Positions 1 through 8,235 of a stretch of 64,000 nucleotides of DNA are shown here, piece after piece. The DNA comes from Pseudomonas frederiksbergensis. GTDB lineage: Bacteria > Pseudomonadota > Gammaproteobacteria > Pseudomonadales > Pseudomonadaceae. The notes under the pieces were generated by a model. It was not told the DNA's origin, did no database searches, and was given only the letters and a program-made list of their open reading frames with translations. A program made the translations under genes and the position numbers. Location of the stretch: positions 1-64,000 of the forward strand of contig NZ_MOBR01000023.1 of NCBI RefSeq assembly GCF_003732705.1. Reading direction: 5' to 3'. Within the stretch, counting starts at the first letter, position 1. Each line of letters opens with the position of its first letter.

Positions 1-51
1 GCAGATTCAACTTTACCAGTTCACCTTTGCATCGCTCGAAGGGCTACTTGG

Positions 52-89
52 GGCCGATTTCCGCCCTTCGCGACAGCCAGAAATCAGCC
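52..89. repeat. imperfect inverted repeat, intergenic
   Basis: The arms GGCCGATTTC (52-61) and GAAATCAGCC (80-89) are nearly complementary and flank a GCCCTTCGCGACAGCC core. It resembles degenerate intergenic repeats common in Pseudomonas genomes, with a CGGCCAAAAGC-type motif following. Nothing else is visible in 1-172, and no convincing gene starts there. Confidence 0.4.
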
Positions 90-172
90 AAAAGCAATCA
101 TTCACACCCTCGGAAAAGTGCGACTCAGACAGGTATGGGATATCTTGCCAACCTCGAAACGGACTTGTATCC

Positions 173-727
173 ATGGAGGAAAAATTGCGGATTTACATTA
201 CAGGTGCTTCGTGTGCGGGGGTGACCACTTTGGGTCAAAACCTCGCAACGCTGCTCGGGCTACGACAGGTCGATGTCGATGATTTTTTCTGGATGCCCAC
301 GAACCCTCCTTTTACGACTAAGCGACCTGTCGGTGAGCGCGTGTCATTGATTCAGCAAAAACTCGGTGACGAAGATTGGGTGCTGACCGGCTCTTGTATT
401 GGTTGGGGAGATGCACTGATTACCCATGCGGATCTGATTGTTTTTGTTGTAACAGCTACACCCGTTCGCCTTGAACGGTTGGCCGCACGTGAACAGGAGC
501 GCTTTGGAGATCGGATTGCACCTGGTGGTGATATGCATGAGATACATGTGGCCTTCCGGGAATGGGCCTCGGAGTATGACAATCCGAACTTTTCAGGACG
601 TAACCGAGCGTGGCACGAGGCGTGGATATCAGCGCAAACGGCTCCGGTCTTACGGATTGACGGGATGAACAGCGCTGAAAAGATGGCTGCGGATGTCATT
701 CATGCGTTGTCGCAAGTATCGCAATAG
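173..727 (+). CDS. P-loop nucleoside kinase-like protein (adenylate kinase/FlaR-like)
   Basis: This is a 184-residue soluble protein with the layout of small adenylate-kinase-like P-loop proteins (FlaR or topology-modulation type). Strand beta-1 (LRIYIT) leads into GASCAGVTT at residues 11-19, then VDVDDFFW, which resembles the substrate-side acidic patch of this family. A DLIVFVV strand near residue 85 and a following Arg-rich stretch fit the LID region. The usual Walker A lysine (GxxxxGKT) is replaced by valine, which is odd and may mean loss of catalysis or altered nucleotide binding. It starts at ATG 173 just after a GGA-rich stretch. It stands alone and converges with the HAD hydrolase downstream. 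The substrate is unknown. Confidence 0.7.
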   Translation: MEEKLRIYITGASCAGVTTLGQNLATLLGLRQVDVDDFFWMPTNPPFTTKRPVGERVSLIQQKLGDEDWVLTGSCIGWGDALITHADLIVFVVTATPVRLERLAAREQERFGDRIAPGGDMHEIHVAFREWASEYDNPNFSGRNRAWHEAWISAQTAPVLRIDGMNSAEKMAADVIHALSQVSQ

Positions 728-815
728 CTTGAAACCTGGACGGCAGAGGCGCCGTTGTAGGCAACTTCCCTGCCGGGATTGATTTAGAGGATGACCGCGA
801 TAAGCAACACGACGG

Positions 816-1478
816 TTATTTCCCGCCCAGGGCTTTAATGTCCTGAACCAGGCTATCGAGTGTCGGGCGCATGATTAATGGATCTGGCGCACCAGCGGGC
901 GCATCTAGCCCTACTCTGTTGTGCCAGAAGGTTGGCAAGCCGACTTTCTGCGTGCCAAATAGATCGTAGGCTGACCCTGCTACGAACAGGGCGTGAGCGG
1001 GTTCTACACCCGCTAGTTGCAGCGCGAGCCTGTAAGGTTGCGGATCGGGCTTGTAGAAACCGGCCTGTTCAGAAGTGACAACGACGTCAAATGGCACCCC
1101 GAGAAGATCCGCCGCGATGCGCCCCAATCGCTCGGAACAGTTGGTAACCACCCCCAGTTTGTAGTGCGGCGCCAACTCGGTGAGAACGCGTTTGGCCTCG
1201 GGCCAGGGTTGCAACTGCGTCCAGCGTGCCTCCAGATTTTGCGCGGCCTCTTTGCCGAGCCCCACACTGATCGCGGCCTCCTCGACCAGCGTTTCATAAG
1301 GCCGGTAAGCGCCACAGCCGTAAGTCGCCTTCAAATAAGCCATACGCCAGGTGCGCCCCATTTCATCGGAGCCCGCAACGCAATTCCAAAGTGTCCACGA
1401 GTCCAGCAAAGCGGTGAGCAAATCGAACAAGACGAGTTTGACTGGAGTTTGCTGCACATTGTTTTCAATCAAATTCAT
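816..1478 (-). CDS. HAD-superfamily hydrolase, haloacid-dehalogenase type II-like
   Basis: This 220-residue protein belongs to the haloacid dehalogenase superfamily. Motif I is LVLFDLLTALLDS with nucleophile Asp19; the second Asp of phosphatase DxD motifs is replaced by Leu, which is the pattern of 2-haloacid dehalogenases rather than phosphatases. Motif II is GVVTNCS, and the motif III Lys lies in GFYKPDPQPY. The motif IV area is FVAGSAYDLFGTQ, with a weak acidic pair. It is the last gene of a leftward set with RidA and a D-threonine aldolase-type enzyme, 24 bp below RidA, so a role in cleaning up or dephosphorylating a D-amino-acid-derived compound is possible but inferred. The substrate cannot be named. 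Confidence 0.8.
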   Translation of the reverse strand: MNLIENNVQQTPVKLVLFDLLTALLDSWTLWNCVAGSDEMGRTWRMAYLKATYGCGAYRPYETLVEEAAISVGLGKEAAQNLEARWTQLQPWPEAKRVLTELAPHYKLGVVTNCSERLGRIAADLLGVPFDVVVTSEQAGFYKPDPQPYRLALQLAGVEPAHALFVAGSAYDLFGTQKVGLPTFWHNRVGLDAPAGAPDPLIMRPTLDSLVQDIKALGGK

Positions 1479-1502
1479 AACGACTGACCTTCTTTAAAGT
1501 AT

Positions 1503-1874
1503 TCAAACTTCAGCCACTGCTGAAATTTCCACCAAGGCCCCGTGATGGAGTGAACCACACGGGACGATGACTCTTGCGGGACGGTGCGCGCCCATCAGCG
1601 TTGCATAAGTCAGATTCACGGTCGGCCAGTCAGCCACATCAACAATGTAAATGTGCACGCTGACTAAATGACTCAACGAAGCACCCGCTGCATGCAGCAC
1701 AGCCTCTACATTTTCCATTGCCTGAATAGTCTGGGCTTCGATGCCATCGGGAAAGGCTTGAGCATTCGGTGGAAACGGCAACTGGCCGGAAATGAATAGA
1801 AGCGGTCCTGCCATTACGCCATGTGAGTAATGCCCGCCGGGTACAGGTAGTTTCTCTGCCGTGATCAACTTCAT
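1503..1874 (-). CDS. RidA family enamine/imine deaminase
   Basis: RidA/YjgF proteins are small trimeric enzymes that hydrolyse reactive enamine and imine intermediates, such as 2-aminoacrylate released by PLP enzymes, to ketoacids. This 123-residue protein has the family features LLFISGQLP near residue 28, QAMENVEAVLHAAG, and PARVIVPCG carrying the substrate-binding Arg. I chose the inner ATG at 1874 because AGGAGGGCAA lies directly upstream; an in-frame upstream extension has no ribosome site. It sits 48 bp below a PLP-dependent D-amino-acid lyase/aldolase, which would be a natural source of its substrate. It therefore probably serves that enzyme. Confidence 0.85.
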   Translation of the reverse strand: MKLITAEKLPVPGGHYSHGVMAGPLLFISGQLPFPPNAQAFPDGIEAQTIQAMENVEAVLHAAGASLSHLVSVHIYIVDVADWPTVNLTYATLMGAHRPARVIVPCGSLHHGALVEISAVAEV

Positions 1875-1922
1875 TTGCCCTCCTTGATCGATCAACGTTG
1901 TGAATTCTGATGAATGAATCAA

Positions 1923-3053
1923 TTACCAACCCGCGATGCGTGGCCAGTAACCAAGACTGCGTCCCTCGCTGAAAACGTGATAACCCGCGTGCTGCGCCGA
2001 GGTGGCGCAGGCGTGATTCGGCAGGATCCGCAGCAGCGTGCCCAAGGGCAGCAAACTCAAGGGGTCAAGCACCCCGGAGCGCGATGAAATGATCCCGTGT
2101 TCCTGATTGGTTGCGCTGACGATCAGGTCGCCAAGGGGCTGGCCGGCGGCGTCACACACGACACCATATCCCTGATCCACCGCTTGTTTGGCGGTACCAC
2201 GATCGCGAGAAAGTGCCATCCATCCCGCATCCGTAATGATCCAGCCTTTTTCAGCTTGATGGCCAATGACCGTCGTCAGCACCGAGACCGCAATATCCTG
2301 CACCTGACAAACACCCAAACCCGCCATGACCAGATCGAAGAAGGCGAACACACCCGCACGCACTTCTGTCACCCCGGATAAATCCTCAGTAAAAAGTGCC
2401 GTGGGTGTCGAACCGACGCTGATGATCGGCAGGTTGAAACCTGCACGCGTCAATAGTTGGCTGGCATCGATCACTGCCGCGCGCTCCTGCCGGGCGCAGG
2501 CCTGGATTTGCGCGATCGACTGGCTGTCGTAGGACTTTCCGGCGTGTGTCATCAAGCCGCTGAGCCTGACGCCATTGGCGCTCAACAATTGCGCGATTTC
2601 CACCAATAGCGGTGATTGCGGGCTGAGCCCGGAGCGGTGACCGTCGCAATCGATTTCCAGCAAGACATCAAAAACATGCCCCGTCGTGTGCGCGAATTCG
2701 GCCAACAGTCTGGCGGTGTCCAGATTGTCGAGGACCAGCTTGAGCTGCGCGCCTTGGCTGATCAACGCGGCGGCATGCGCGAATTTGTTAGGCGCAATGC
2801 CAACGCCATACAGGATGTCGGTAAACCCGGCCTCGAAAAAGAAATCGGCCTCACGCAGCGTTGAAACGGTGATGGGTCCGCGCCCACCTGCAAACAGGCG
2901 CTCGGTGACTTCCAGCGACTTGTTGGTCTTCACGTGAGGGCGCAATACCACATTGAATGCCGCGATTTTATTGCGCATCCGTTGGATGTTGGCGTCGAGC
3001 CGATCGCAGTCCAGCACCAAGGCGGGGGTTTCGATTTGGGTGAGTAATGACAT
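1923..3053 (-). CDS. PLP-dependent D-threonine aldolase / D-serine dehydratase-like enzyme (DSD1 type)
   Basis: This 376-residue protein is a fold-type III PLP enzyme with an alanine-racemase-like barrel. The PLP Schiff-base lysine is Lys42 in RPHVKTNK. The C-terminal beta domain carries His347 and Cys349 in LPNHACATS, which correspond to the metal-binding His-x-Cys pair of D-threonine aldolases and eukaryotic-type D-serine dehydratases. It would cleave or dehydrate a D-3-hydroxy amino acid in the cytoplasm. It is the first gene of a leftward set (lyase, RidA, HAD hydrolase) and is divergent from a LysR regulator 87 bp away, the likely controller. Aldolase and dehydratase cannot be told apart by eye. 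Confidence 0.85.
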   Translation of the reverse strand: MSLLTQIETPALVLDCDRLDANIQRMRNKIAAFNVVLRPHVKTNKSLEVTERLFAGGRGPITVSTLREADFFFEAGFTDILYGVGIAPNKFAHAAALISQGAQLKLVLDNLDTARLLAEFAHTTGHVFDVLLEIDCDGHRSGLSPQSPLLVEIAQLLSANGVRLSGLMTHAGKSYDSQSIAQIQACARQERAAVIDASQLLTRAGFNLPIISVGSTPTALFTEDLSGVTEVRAGVFAFFDLVMAGLGVCQVQDIAVSVLTTVIGHQAEKGWIITDAGWMALSRDRGTAKQAVDQGYGVVCDAAGQPLGDLIVSATNQEHGIISSRSGVLDPLSLLPLGTLLRILPNHACATSAQHAGYHVFSEGRSLGYWPRIAGW

Positions 3054-3140
3054 GTCTGGCCTCCTGGAATGAGGCTATTCTAGGCTTCCAGATTCAAATG
3101 AAAATTTAATACTCCTAACTCTAATATTCAGTGATGCTTA

Positions 3141-4046
3141 ATGAACGAGACGTTGGATATCCGCTTTCTCCTGGTCATCCGGGAAAGCGAAAGTTTGTTG
3201 GCCGCGTCACGCAAGCTAGGGTTGACGCCCTCGGCGGTGACCCAGCGGCTTCAGCAAATGGAGAAAAAACTGTCGATTCGATTGCTCGATCGGTCAGCCC
3301 GGCAGCTGCGCTTTACCGATGAGGGCGAGTTCTTGTGCCTGCGCGGGGCTGAGCTGGTCGAGCAATTCGATTCCCTGCTGGCAGATTTGCAGGAGCGCCG
3401 CAGCGGCTTCGTTGGCAAGTTGAAAATCAATGCACCGTTCGGATTTGGCCGCCAGTACGTAGCGCCTGCGGTGGCGGCGTTTCAGCGCTTGCACCCAGAA
3501 GTCGAGATTGCATTGAGTTTGTCCGAACAGCCAATGGTCGAAGTCACTGATCGATTTGATGTTGTCATCCATATTGGGGAGTTGCGCTCATCCAATCTGG
3601 TGTGCCACTCCATTGCCGCCAACCGTCGCTATGTATGCGCCTCGCCTGCCTTTATCGAACAACACGGTTTACCGGAACACCCCGACAACCTGGCGACCCT
3701 GCCCTGCATTGCCCTGCGTGAAAACAACGAAGACGTCACGCGCTGGCATTTCACACGCGCACGTAAAACACTCAATGTGCGCATCCGCCCGGCGTTGAGC
3801 TGCAACGACGGCAGTGTTATCCGGCAATGGGCTTGCGAGGGGCACGGCATCATCATGCGTTCTGAATGGGATGTTGCCGATGCTCTGGCGGATGGAACGT
3901 TGATACGACTGTTTCCAGGCTGGAAACTGCCAGATGCCAATATTGTTGCCCTGACGCATCAACGCGAAGGGTTGCCCGCGAGAACGGTCAATTTCTTGCG
4001 TTTTCTCAAGGATCAGTTCGGAACGCAACCACCCTGGCGGCAGTAG
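3141..4046 (+). CDS. LysR family transcriptional regulator
   Basis: This is a 301-residue LysR-type regulator. The N-terminal winged helix-turn-helix covers residues 1-60 (LLAASRKLGLTPSAVTQRLQ) and is followed by the linker helix and a periplasmic-binding-protein-like effector domain starting around LKINAPFGFGRQYVAP. It is divergent from the D-threonine aldolase-type gene and should control it in response to a D-hydroxy amino acid or a product (inferred). The short 87-bp gap is AT-rich (ATTCAAATGAAAATTTAA), as expected for a LysR box, although I could not define the box itself. Confidence 0.9.
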   Translation: MNETLDIRFLLVIRESESLLAASRKLGLTPSAVTQRLQQMEKKLSIRLLDRSARQLRFTDEGEFLCLRGAELVEQFDSLLADLQERRSGFVGKLKINAPFGFGRQYVAPAVAAFQRLHPEVEIALSLSEQPMVEVTDRFDVVIHIGELRSSNLVCHSIAANRRYVCASPAFIEQHGLPEHPDNLATLPCIALRENNEDVTRWHFTRARKTLNVRIRPALSCNDGSVIRQWACEGHGIIMRSEWDVADALADGTLIRLFPGWKLPDANIVALTHQREGLPARTVNFLRFLKDQFGTQPPWRQ

Positions 4047-4190
4047 ATTGAGCTCCATCCATCGTCTGAAAGTGTTGCTTCCTGTGCGTCTTCTACACTG
4101 ACCAAGCCCGCTCGTGACCGTTGATTACGACCACGAGCCAGCGGCCTTTTGCACGCCCCACACAAACCAGATCGCGAGGGGACATACGCC

Positions 4191-5021
4191 ATGAATGCAA
4201 TCACGACCAAAGACGGGACCGAGATTTTCTACAAGGATTGGGGTCCGAAAGACGCGACGCCCATCGTGTTTCACCACGGCTGGCCATTGAGCGCGGATGA
4301 CTGGGACAACCAGATGATGTTCTTCTTGCTCAAGGGCTACCGGGTGATCGCGCACGACCGGCGCGGTCACGGGCGCTCGACCCAGACGTGGGAGGGCAAC
4401 GAAATGGATACTTATGCCGCCGATGTCATCGAGTTGACCGATGCGCTCGACCTCAAGGGGGCGATCCATGTCGGCCATTCGACCGGTGGTGGTGAAGTCG
4501 CACGCTACACCGCGCGAGCCAAGCCAGGACGCGTGGCCAAAGCCGTACTGATTAGCGCGGTTCCACCGATCATGGTCAAGTCGGAAAAGAACCCTGGAGG
4601 TTTACCTCTGGAGGTGTTCGACGGGTTCCGCTCGGCACTGGTCGCCAGCCGCGCGCAGTTTTACGTGGACGTGCCGGCGGGGCCGTTCTACGGCTTCAAT
4701 CGCCCCGGCGCCAAAGTCTCCCAAGGCGTCATCGACAACTGGTGGCGGCAAGGCATGATGGGCGGCGCAAAAGCGCATTACGACTGCATCAAGGCCTTCT
4801 CCGAGACCGACTTCACCGAAGACCTGAAGGCGATTCAGGTGCCGACACTGGTCATGCATGGCGAGGATGATCAGATCGTACCGTTTGCCGACTCGGCGCC
4901 GCTTTCGGCCAAACTGTTGAAGCACCCCACGCTCAAGACCTACCCGGGCTTCCCGCATGGTATGCCGACGACCAACGCGGATCAGATCAATGCTGATTTG
5001 CTGGCGTTTATTCGCGGTTGA
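4191..5021 (+). CDS. cofactor-free haloperoxidase / arylesterase (alpha/beta hydrolase)
   Basis: This 276-residue alpha/beta hydrolase is close in length and motifs to the P. fluorescens non-heme chloroperoxidase/arylesterase group. The oxyanion region is FHHGWPLS, the nucleophile Ser is in GHSTGGGE, the acid is in GEDDQIVP, and the catalytic His is in FPHGMPT. Enzymes of this group hydrolyse aryl esters and catalyse perhydrolysis, which gives the apparent halogenation activity. I chose ATG 4191 because AGGGGACATACGCC precedes it; an upstream in-frame start adds 14 residues outside the fold. It appears to be a single-gene unit. Confidence 0.88.
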   Translation: MNAITTKDGTEIFYKDWGPKDATPIVFHHGWPLSADDWDNQMMFFLLKGYRVIAHDRRGHGRSTQTWEGNEMDTYAADVIELTDALDLKGAIHVGHSTGGGEVARYTARAKPGRVAKAVLISAVPPIMVKSEKNPGGLPLEVFDGFRSALVASRAQFYVDVPAGPFYGFNRPGAKVSQGVIDNWWRQGMMGGAKAHYDCIKAFSETDFTEDLKAIQVPTLVMHGEDDQIVPFADSAPLSAKLLKHPTLKTYPGFPHGMPTTNADQINADLLAFIRG

Positions 5022-5027
5022 AAATAT

Positions 5028-5067
5028 GGGGACAGATTTATTTTCGAAGAAAATAGGTATGTCCCTT
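5028..5067. repeat. GGGGACAG palindrome, degenerate copy
   Basis: The left arm GGGGACAGATTTATTTTC is followed after a short turn by GAAAATAGGTATGTCCC, a mismatched right arm. It lies just after the haloperoxidase stop codon and belongs to a family of seven such sites in this window. Confidence 0.7.
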
Positions 5068-5092
5068 TATTCCCCGCAGGGAAGAAATATTC

Positions 5093-5317
5093 ATGTTTGA
5101 AAAACACCCTGAACAGGCTAAAGAACGTCGGCTCACTCTGTGGGCAGGATCTGGCGCTGTTGTTGTTGGCATATTGTTTTTTTGGGGCGGAGGTGGGGCC
5201 GTCTCTTTTGCATTTATCGGACCTGGATTCGCGTTTGTTCTCGTCGCCATTTTTTGTAGTCATGAGGGGTTCGAGACTGCGCAGCGAATTGGAAAGTTTT
5301 TCCAATGGTTTTCTTAG
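5093..5317 (+). CDS. small two-helix membrane protein, unknown
   Basis: This is a 74-residue open frame with a charged N-terminus (FEKHPEQAKERR), a hydrophobic segment LTLWAGSGAVVVGILFFW, a glycine turn, and a second hydrophobic segment ending near IFC. It then has an amphipathic tail (HEGFETAQRIGKFFQWFS). The pattern fits a small inner-membrane hairpin protein. GGGAAGAA lies about 6 bases before ATG 5093. I do not recognise a family, and it overlaps no better candidate. It lies between a palindromic repeat and the aquaporin gene. Confidence 0.5.
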   Translation: MFEKHPEQAKERRLTLWAGSGAVVVGILFFWGGGGAVSFAFIGPGFAFVLVAIFCSHEGFETAQRIGKFFQWFS

Positions 5318-5472
5318 TTTTGTGTCTGGAAGGTGACTTCGCCGCAGCCTTACTCATCCTGAGCGCAAACAGAGCCTGAGAAATTGGAGCGAGATGCTTG
5401 GGAAATGTCCTACATCAGCAACGGACATATCTCGTTAGTGTTTTCTCTCCAATCTCGATAAGGCACTGTCTT

Positions 5473-6171
5473 ATGTCTCTGTTCAAACGTTCGGCTACTG
5501 AGTTGTTGGGTACGTTCTGGCTGGTATTTGGTGGTTGCGGCAGTGCGGTTTTGGCCGCGACGTTTCCTGGCGCGGGGATTGGTTTTCTGGGAGTTTCCCT
5601 GGCGTTTGGTCTGACGGTGCTGACCATGGCTTTCGCCATCGGCCACATATCCGGCTGTCATCTCAATCCCGCGGTCTCGGTCGGACTGGTAGTGGGTGGA
5701 AGGTTTCCGGTCAAAGAACTACCCGCCTATATCCTCGCTCAAGTGATGGGAGGGGTGATTGCAGCAGGCCTGCTGTACTTCATCGCCAGTGGTAAACCCG
5801 GTTTCGAACTGGCCAGTGGCCTCGCGTCCAATGGCTACGGCGAACACTCGCCAGGTGGCTACTCGATGGCGGCGGGGTTTGTCACCGAGTTGGTGATGAC
5901 CGCGATGTTCATCCTGATCATCCTTGGCGCCACCGACAAACGCGCCCCTGCCAGTCTGGCACCGATTGCCATTGGCCTGGGGCTGACTCTGATCCACCTG
6001 ATCTCGATCCCCGTCACTAATACTTCGGTCAACCCGGCGCGCAGTACAGGCCCGGCACTGATTGTTGGCGGTTGGGCGATTCAGCAGCTGTGGCTGTTTT
6101 GGTTGGCGCCGATGTTGGGCGCCGTCATCGGTGGCGTGACCTATCGCTGGCTGGGTAAAGATTCCCGATAA
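5473..6171 (+). CDS. aqpZ: aquaporin Z
   Basis: This 232-residue major intrinsic protein forms a water channel in the inner membrane. Six hydrophobic helices are visible, with both half-helix signatures: HLNPAVS (NPA at residues 65-67) and SVNPARS near residue 186. The selectivity-filter residues fit a water-specific channel: His in the second half and Arg in NPARS. Start ATG 5473 gives the typical MSLFKRSATELLGTFWLVFGG opening; a longer in-frame start at 5398 lacks a ribosome site and adds a non-conserved tail. It is a stand-alone gene. Confidence 0.95.
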   Translation: MSLFKRSATELLGTFWLVFGGCGSAVLAATFPGAGIGFLGVSLAFGLTVLTMAFAIGHISGCHLNPAVSVGLVVGGRFPVKELPAYILAQVMGGVIAAGLLYFIASGKPGFELASGLASNGYGEHSPGGYSMAAGFVTELVMTAMFILIILGATDKRAPASLAPIAIGLGLTLIHLISIPVTNTSVNPARSTGPALIVGGWAIQQLWLFWLAPMLGAVIGGVTYRWLGKDSR

Positions 6172-6202
6172 CCTGCGTGCCCTGCGCGAAAGCGAGCATT
6201 AA

Positions 6203-6240
6203 GGGGACGGATGTATTTTGAATAAAATAAATCTGTCCCG
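6203..6240. repeat. GGGGACAG palindrome, imperfect copy
   Basis: The arms are GGGGACGGATGTATTTT (left) and AAAATAAATCTGTCCC (right). Two left-arm bases differ from the family consensus and are not compensated. It lies just downstream of aqpZ. Confidence 0.75.
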
Positions 6241-6263
6241 TTATCCCGGTTTTACTGGGTCAT

Positions 6264-6290
6264 GTAGCAGCAGGCTTCGCCAGCTGCTAC
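6264..6290. repeat. REP-like hairpin
   Basis: The perfect 8-bp arms GTAGCAGC and GCTGCTAC enclose AGGCTTCGCCA. It lies between aqpZ and the convergent hypothetical gene and could help end transcription from either side. Confidence 0.65.
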
Positions 6291-6311
6291 AACGCCTGCT
6301 TTTCCCCTTTT

Positions 6312-7202
6312 TCAAGCCTCGTTCAGGAAGGCTTCAAGCGCACTTTCCAGATCCGATAACTCGACTGTTTTTCCGCTCCCCCAACGAGCAACGCGCCCAT
6401 CACAGTCGACGACTACGCGCACGCCCTGCCCCATCCGGTCTCCAGGGAATTTGCGTAGTTTGAGTTCTACGGTCGTCGGGGTGAGCCAATTGGATTGATC
6501 CGCCGACCAACAAGCGTCCGAGAATCGAAAAACGCAGATGCCCTGCCGGGTATCGATAATGCGCGGCGGATATACCCAAAGAGAGTTGCGTGCTTCCCAA
6601 GGCGTCACCTGAACACAATAGTGACCGTCCGGTGAGCTGGATTGAATTTCGCTTTCGCCCACTAGCTGTGCGGGTTTTCGGGGATTACGCGAGGTTACGT
6701 ACAGGTCGAATGCCCCGACTTGAGCAGTCATCAGAGCGGCATCCTTGTAGTAGTGAACGTGATTTCGATAGGCCACGAATTCATCCGACTGCGGACCGTC
6801 AGCAAATAACGAAGCCAGCGCCGCGCTTTGCATCAGCCAGTAAATGTCCTGCGAGAGTTCCTGGGCTTTGGAGCTGCTGAGATCAATCGCTTTTTCAAGC
6901 AGGTCCCTGGCCAAACGCCGCCCGGCCACGCGCAACGCTTCGTTGGCCACTGGCGTATCGAGTGTCTCTACTTGCGCAATGTAGGCCCGATAGCGACTGA
7001 CCAACTGGCCGGTGGATAGCCCTAATGGAGGACAGGCGGGAGGCGGAAGATCAAGGGGCTTGAGCGCTTCAAAAGTCGGCATCCACACCAGGTTTTGTTT
7101 CAGGCGGGACGATGCTTGAGCGTCATCTTGCGCCATTGAAGCGTCGGCCTCCCGATGCGAATCCCATCCAAAGTACGCCTTGATGCGTTGCACAAACTTC
7201 AT
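6312..7202 (-). CDS. hypothetical cytoplasmic protein
   Basis: This is a 296-residue protein that I do not recognise. There is no signal peptide and no obvious membrane segment. It starts MKFVQRIKAYFGWDSH, followed by a low-complexity Asp/Ala stretch, a predicted helical middle (residues about 60-150), and a C-terminal half rich in beta strands with conserved-looking Trp residues (TPWEARNSLWVYPPRI, DACWSADQSNWLTP). The ATG at 7202 is chosen because the upstream extension is compositionally unlike the rest; a GTG just before it is possible. It lies alone between an aquaporin and a TetR regulator. Confidence 0.6.
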   Translation of the reverse strand: MKFVQRIKAYFGWDSHREADASMAQDDAQASSRLKQNLVWMPTFEALKPLDLPPPACPPLGLSTGQLVSRYRAYIAQVETLDTPVANEALRVAGRRLARDLLEKAIDLSSSKAQELSQDIYWLMQSAALASLFADGPQSDEFVAYRNHVHYYKDAALMTAQVGAFDLYVTSRNPRKPAQLVGESEIQSSSPDGHYCVQVTPWEARNSLWVYPPRIIDTRQGICVFRFSDACWSADQSNWLTPTTVELKLRKFPGDRMGQGVRVVVDCDGRVARWGSGKTVELSDLESALEAFLNEA

Positions 7203-7360
7203 CACCCAATCATCCCTGAAAATAGCCTGATCGCCGTTGGGCGACTGACTGTATGTACACACTCTGGCCCGCGGCCGGATCGGGGCGCGATTCTGTCGAG
7301 CAATGTCGTGCATTTCAAGTTCATGCGACCAGGGTCATAGATAAAAAGATAAGGAAATAA

Positions 7361-7406
7361 GGGGACAGATTTATTTTCGAAGTAAATAAATCTGTCCCCT
7401 TTTTTC
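7361..7406. repeat. GGGGACAG palindrome, complete copy with T-tract
   Basis: GGGGACAGATTTATTTTC (7361-7378) is paired with AAATAAATCTGTCCCC ending at 7399 and followed by a run of T. This is a near-perfect hairpin that could act as a terminator. It lies between the TetR gene and the hypothetical gene. Confidence 0.8.
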
Positions 7407-7437
7407 ACAGCTTGTTTCGCGCGTCGTTCGACATTTT

Positions 7438-8025
7438 TCACTGTGCCCTTAGCAGCACGAAAAATGGCCGAACGACCCCGGTCAGCAGTTCACGATCGGG
7501 ATTGGTTCGGGCCAGAACCCGCAGGCCCAGGATAATACCCAGTGCGAGTCGCGCAATGTCGGCTGGAGGTTGCGAGATAAGGATTGTCCCGTCGCGCTGC
7601 CCGGCCGTGACACAGTCGCGGACACACTTTTCGATTTCCTCAAAGACTTTGGTGACCACCTCTCGAAAGTCTTGATCATGCGACGCCACCTCCAACGCCG
7701 TGTTCACCACAAAGCACCCCTTGTGAAGCCGGTCGCCCAGCACTTCTTCAAGGGTTGCATCGAAGAACCGCTCCAATGCCTGTAGGGGCGGGTCATCGCT
7801 TCCGAAAATCGTCGAACAGGTTTCGAGTGCCTGACGGACATACCGATCGAGCACGAGACGGTAGATGGCTTTCTTATCACCGAACGCGTTGTAGAGGCTC
7901 GCCGTCGTCATTCCGGTTTGGTCGGCGAGGTCACGCATCGATGTGGCCTCAAAGCCGTTATTCCAGAAACGTTGCATTGCGGATTCGAGCACCGTTTCTT
8001 CATCGAATTGCCTAGGTCTGGCCAT
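7438..8025 (-). CDS. TetR/AcrR family transcriptional regulator
   Basis: This 195-residue TetR-type repressor has an N-terminal helix-turn-helix (EETVLESAMQRFWNNGFEATSMRDLADQTGMTTASLYNAFGDK, within residues 8-55) and a helical ligand domain with a Cys in HKGCFVVNTALE. This type (MARPRQFDEE opening) is common next to small-molecule detoxification genes. It is divergent from the alpha/beta hydrolase at 8236, which is its likely target. The 210-bp gap holds a promoter-like pair and a TATAGAACTGTATA near-palindrome that may be the operator. Confidence 0.92.
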   Translation of the reverse strand: MARPRQFDEETVLESAMQRFWNNGFEATSMRDLADQTGMTTASLYNAFGDKKAIYRLVLDRYVRQALETCSTIFGSDDPPLQALERFFDATLEEVLGDRLHKGCFVVNTALEVASHDQDFREVVTKVFEEIEKCVRDCVTAGQRDGTILISQPPADIARLALGIILGLRVLARTNPDRELLTGVVRPFFVLLRAQ

Positions 8026-8108
8026 CTGAATCCCTTGATCAACTATGAGTGCAACATCGTTTATGGGCCAGTTTTATCACGGTCGTCATAAAAAAACCAT
8101 TGCACGTT

Positions 8109-8137
8109 TTGTGACGTACGTTATAGAACTGTATAGA
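8109..8137 (+). promoter_or_regulatory. candidate promoter with overlapping operator
   Basis: TTGTGA (8109-8114) and TATAGA (8132-8137) are spaced 17 bp apart, reading towards the hydrolase at 8236. ACGTACGT (8114-8121) is self-complementary, and TATAGAACTGTATA is an imperfect palindrome covering the -10 region. This suits a TetR operator, but it was assigned by eye only. Confidence 0.35.
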
Positions 8138-8235
8138 GCCGATATCGCGCTTCACATTGAGTCGCAACCGATCGTTGTGTCATCGCGCAGTAAACGGCCA
8201 ATCCCCTCGACTAGATGCAAACCTGGAGTACACAG

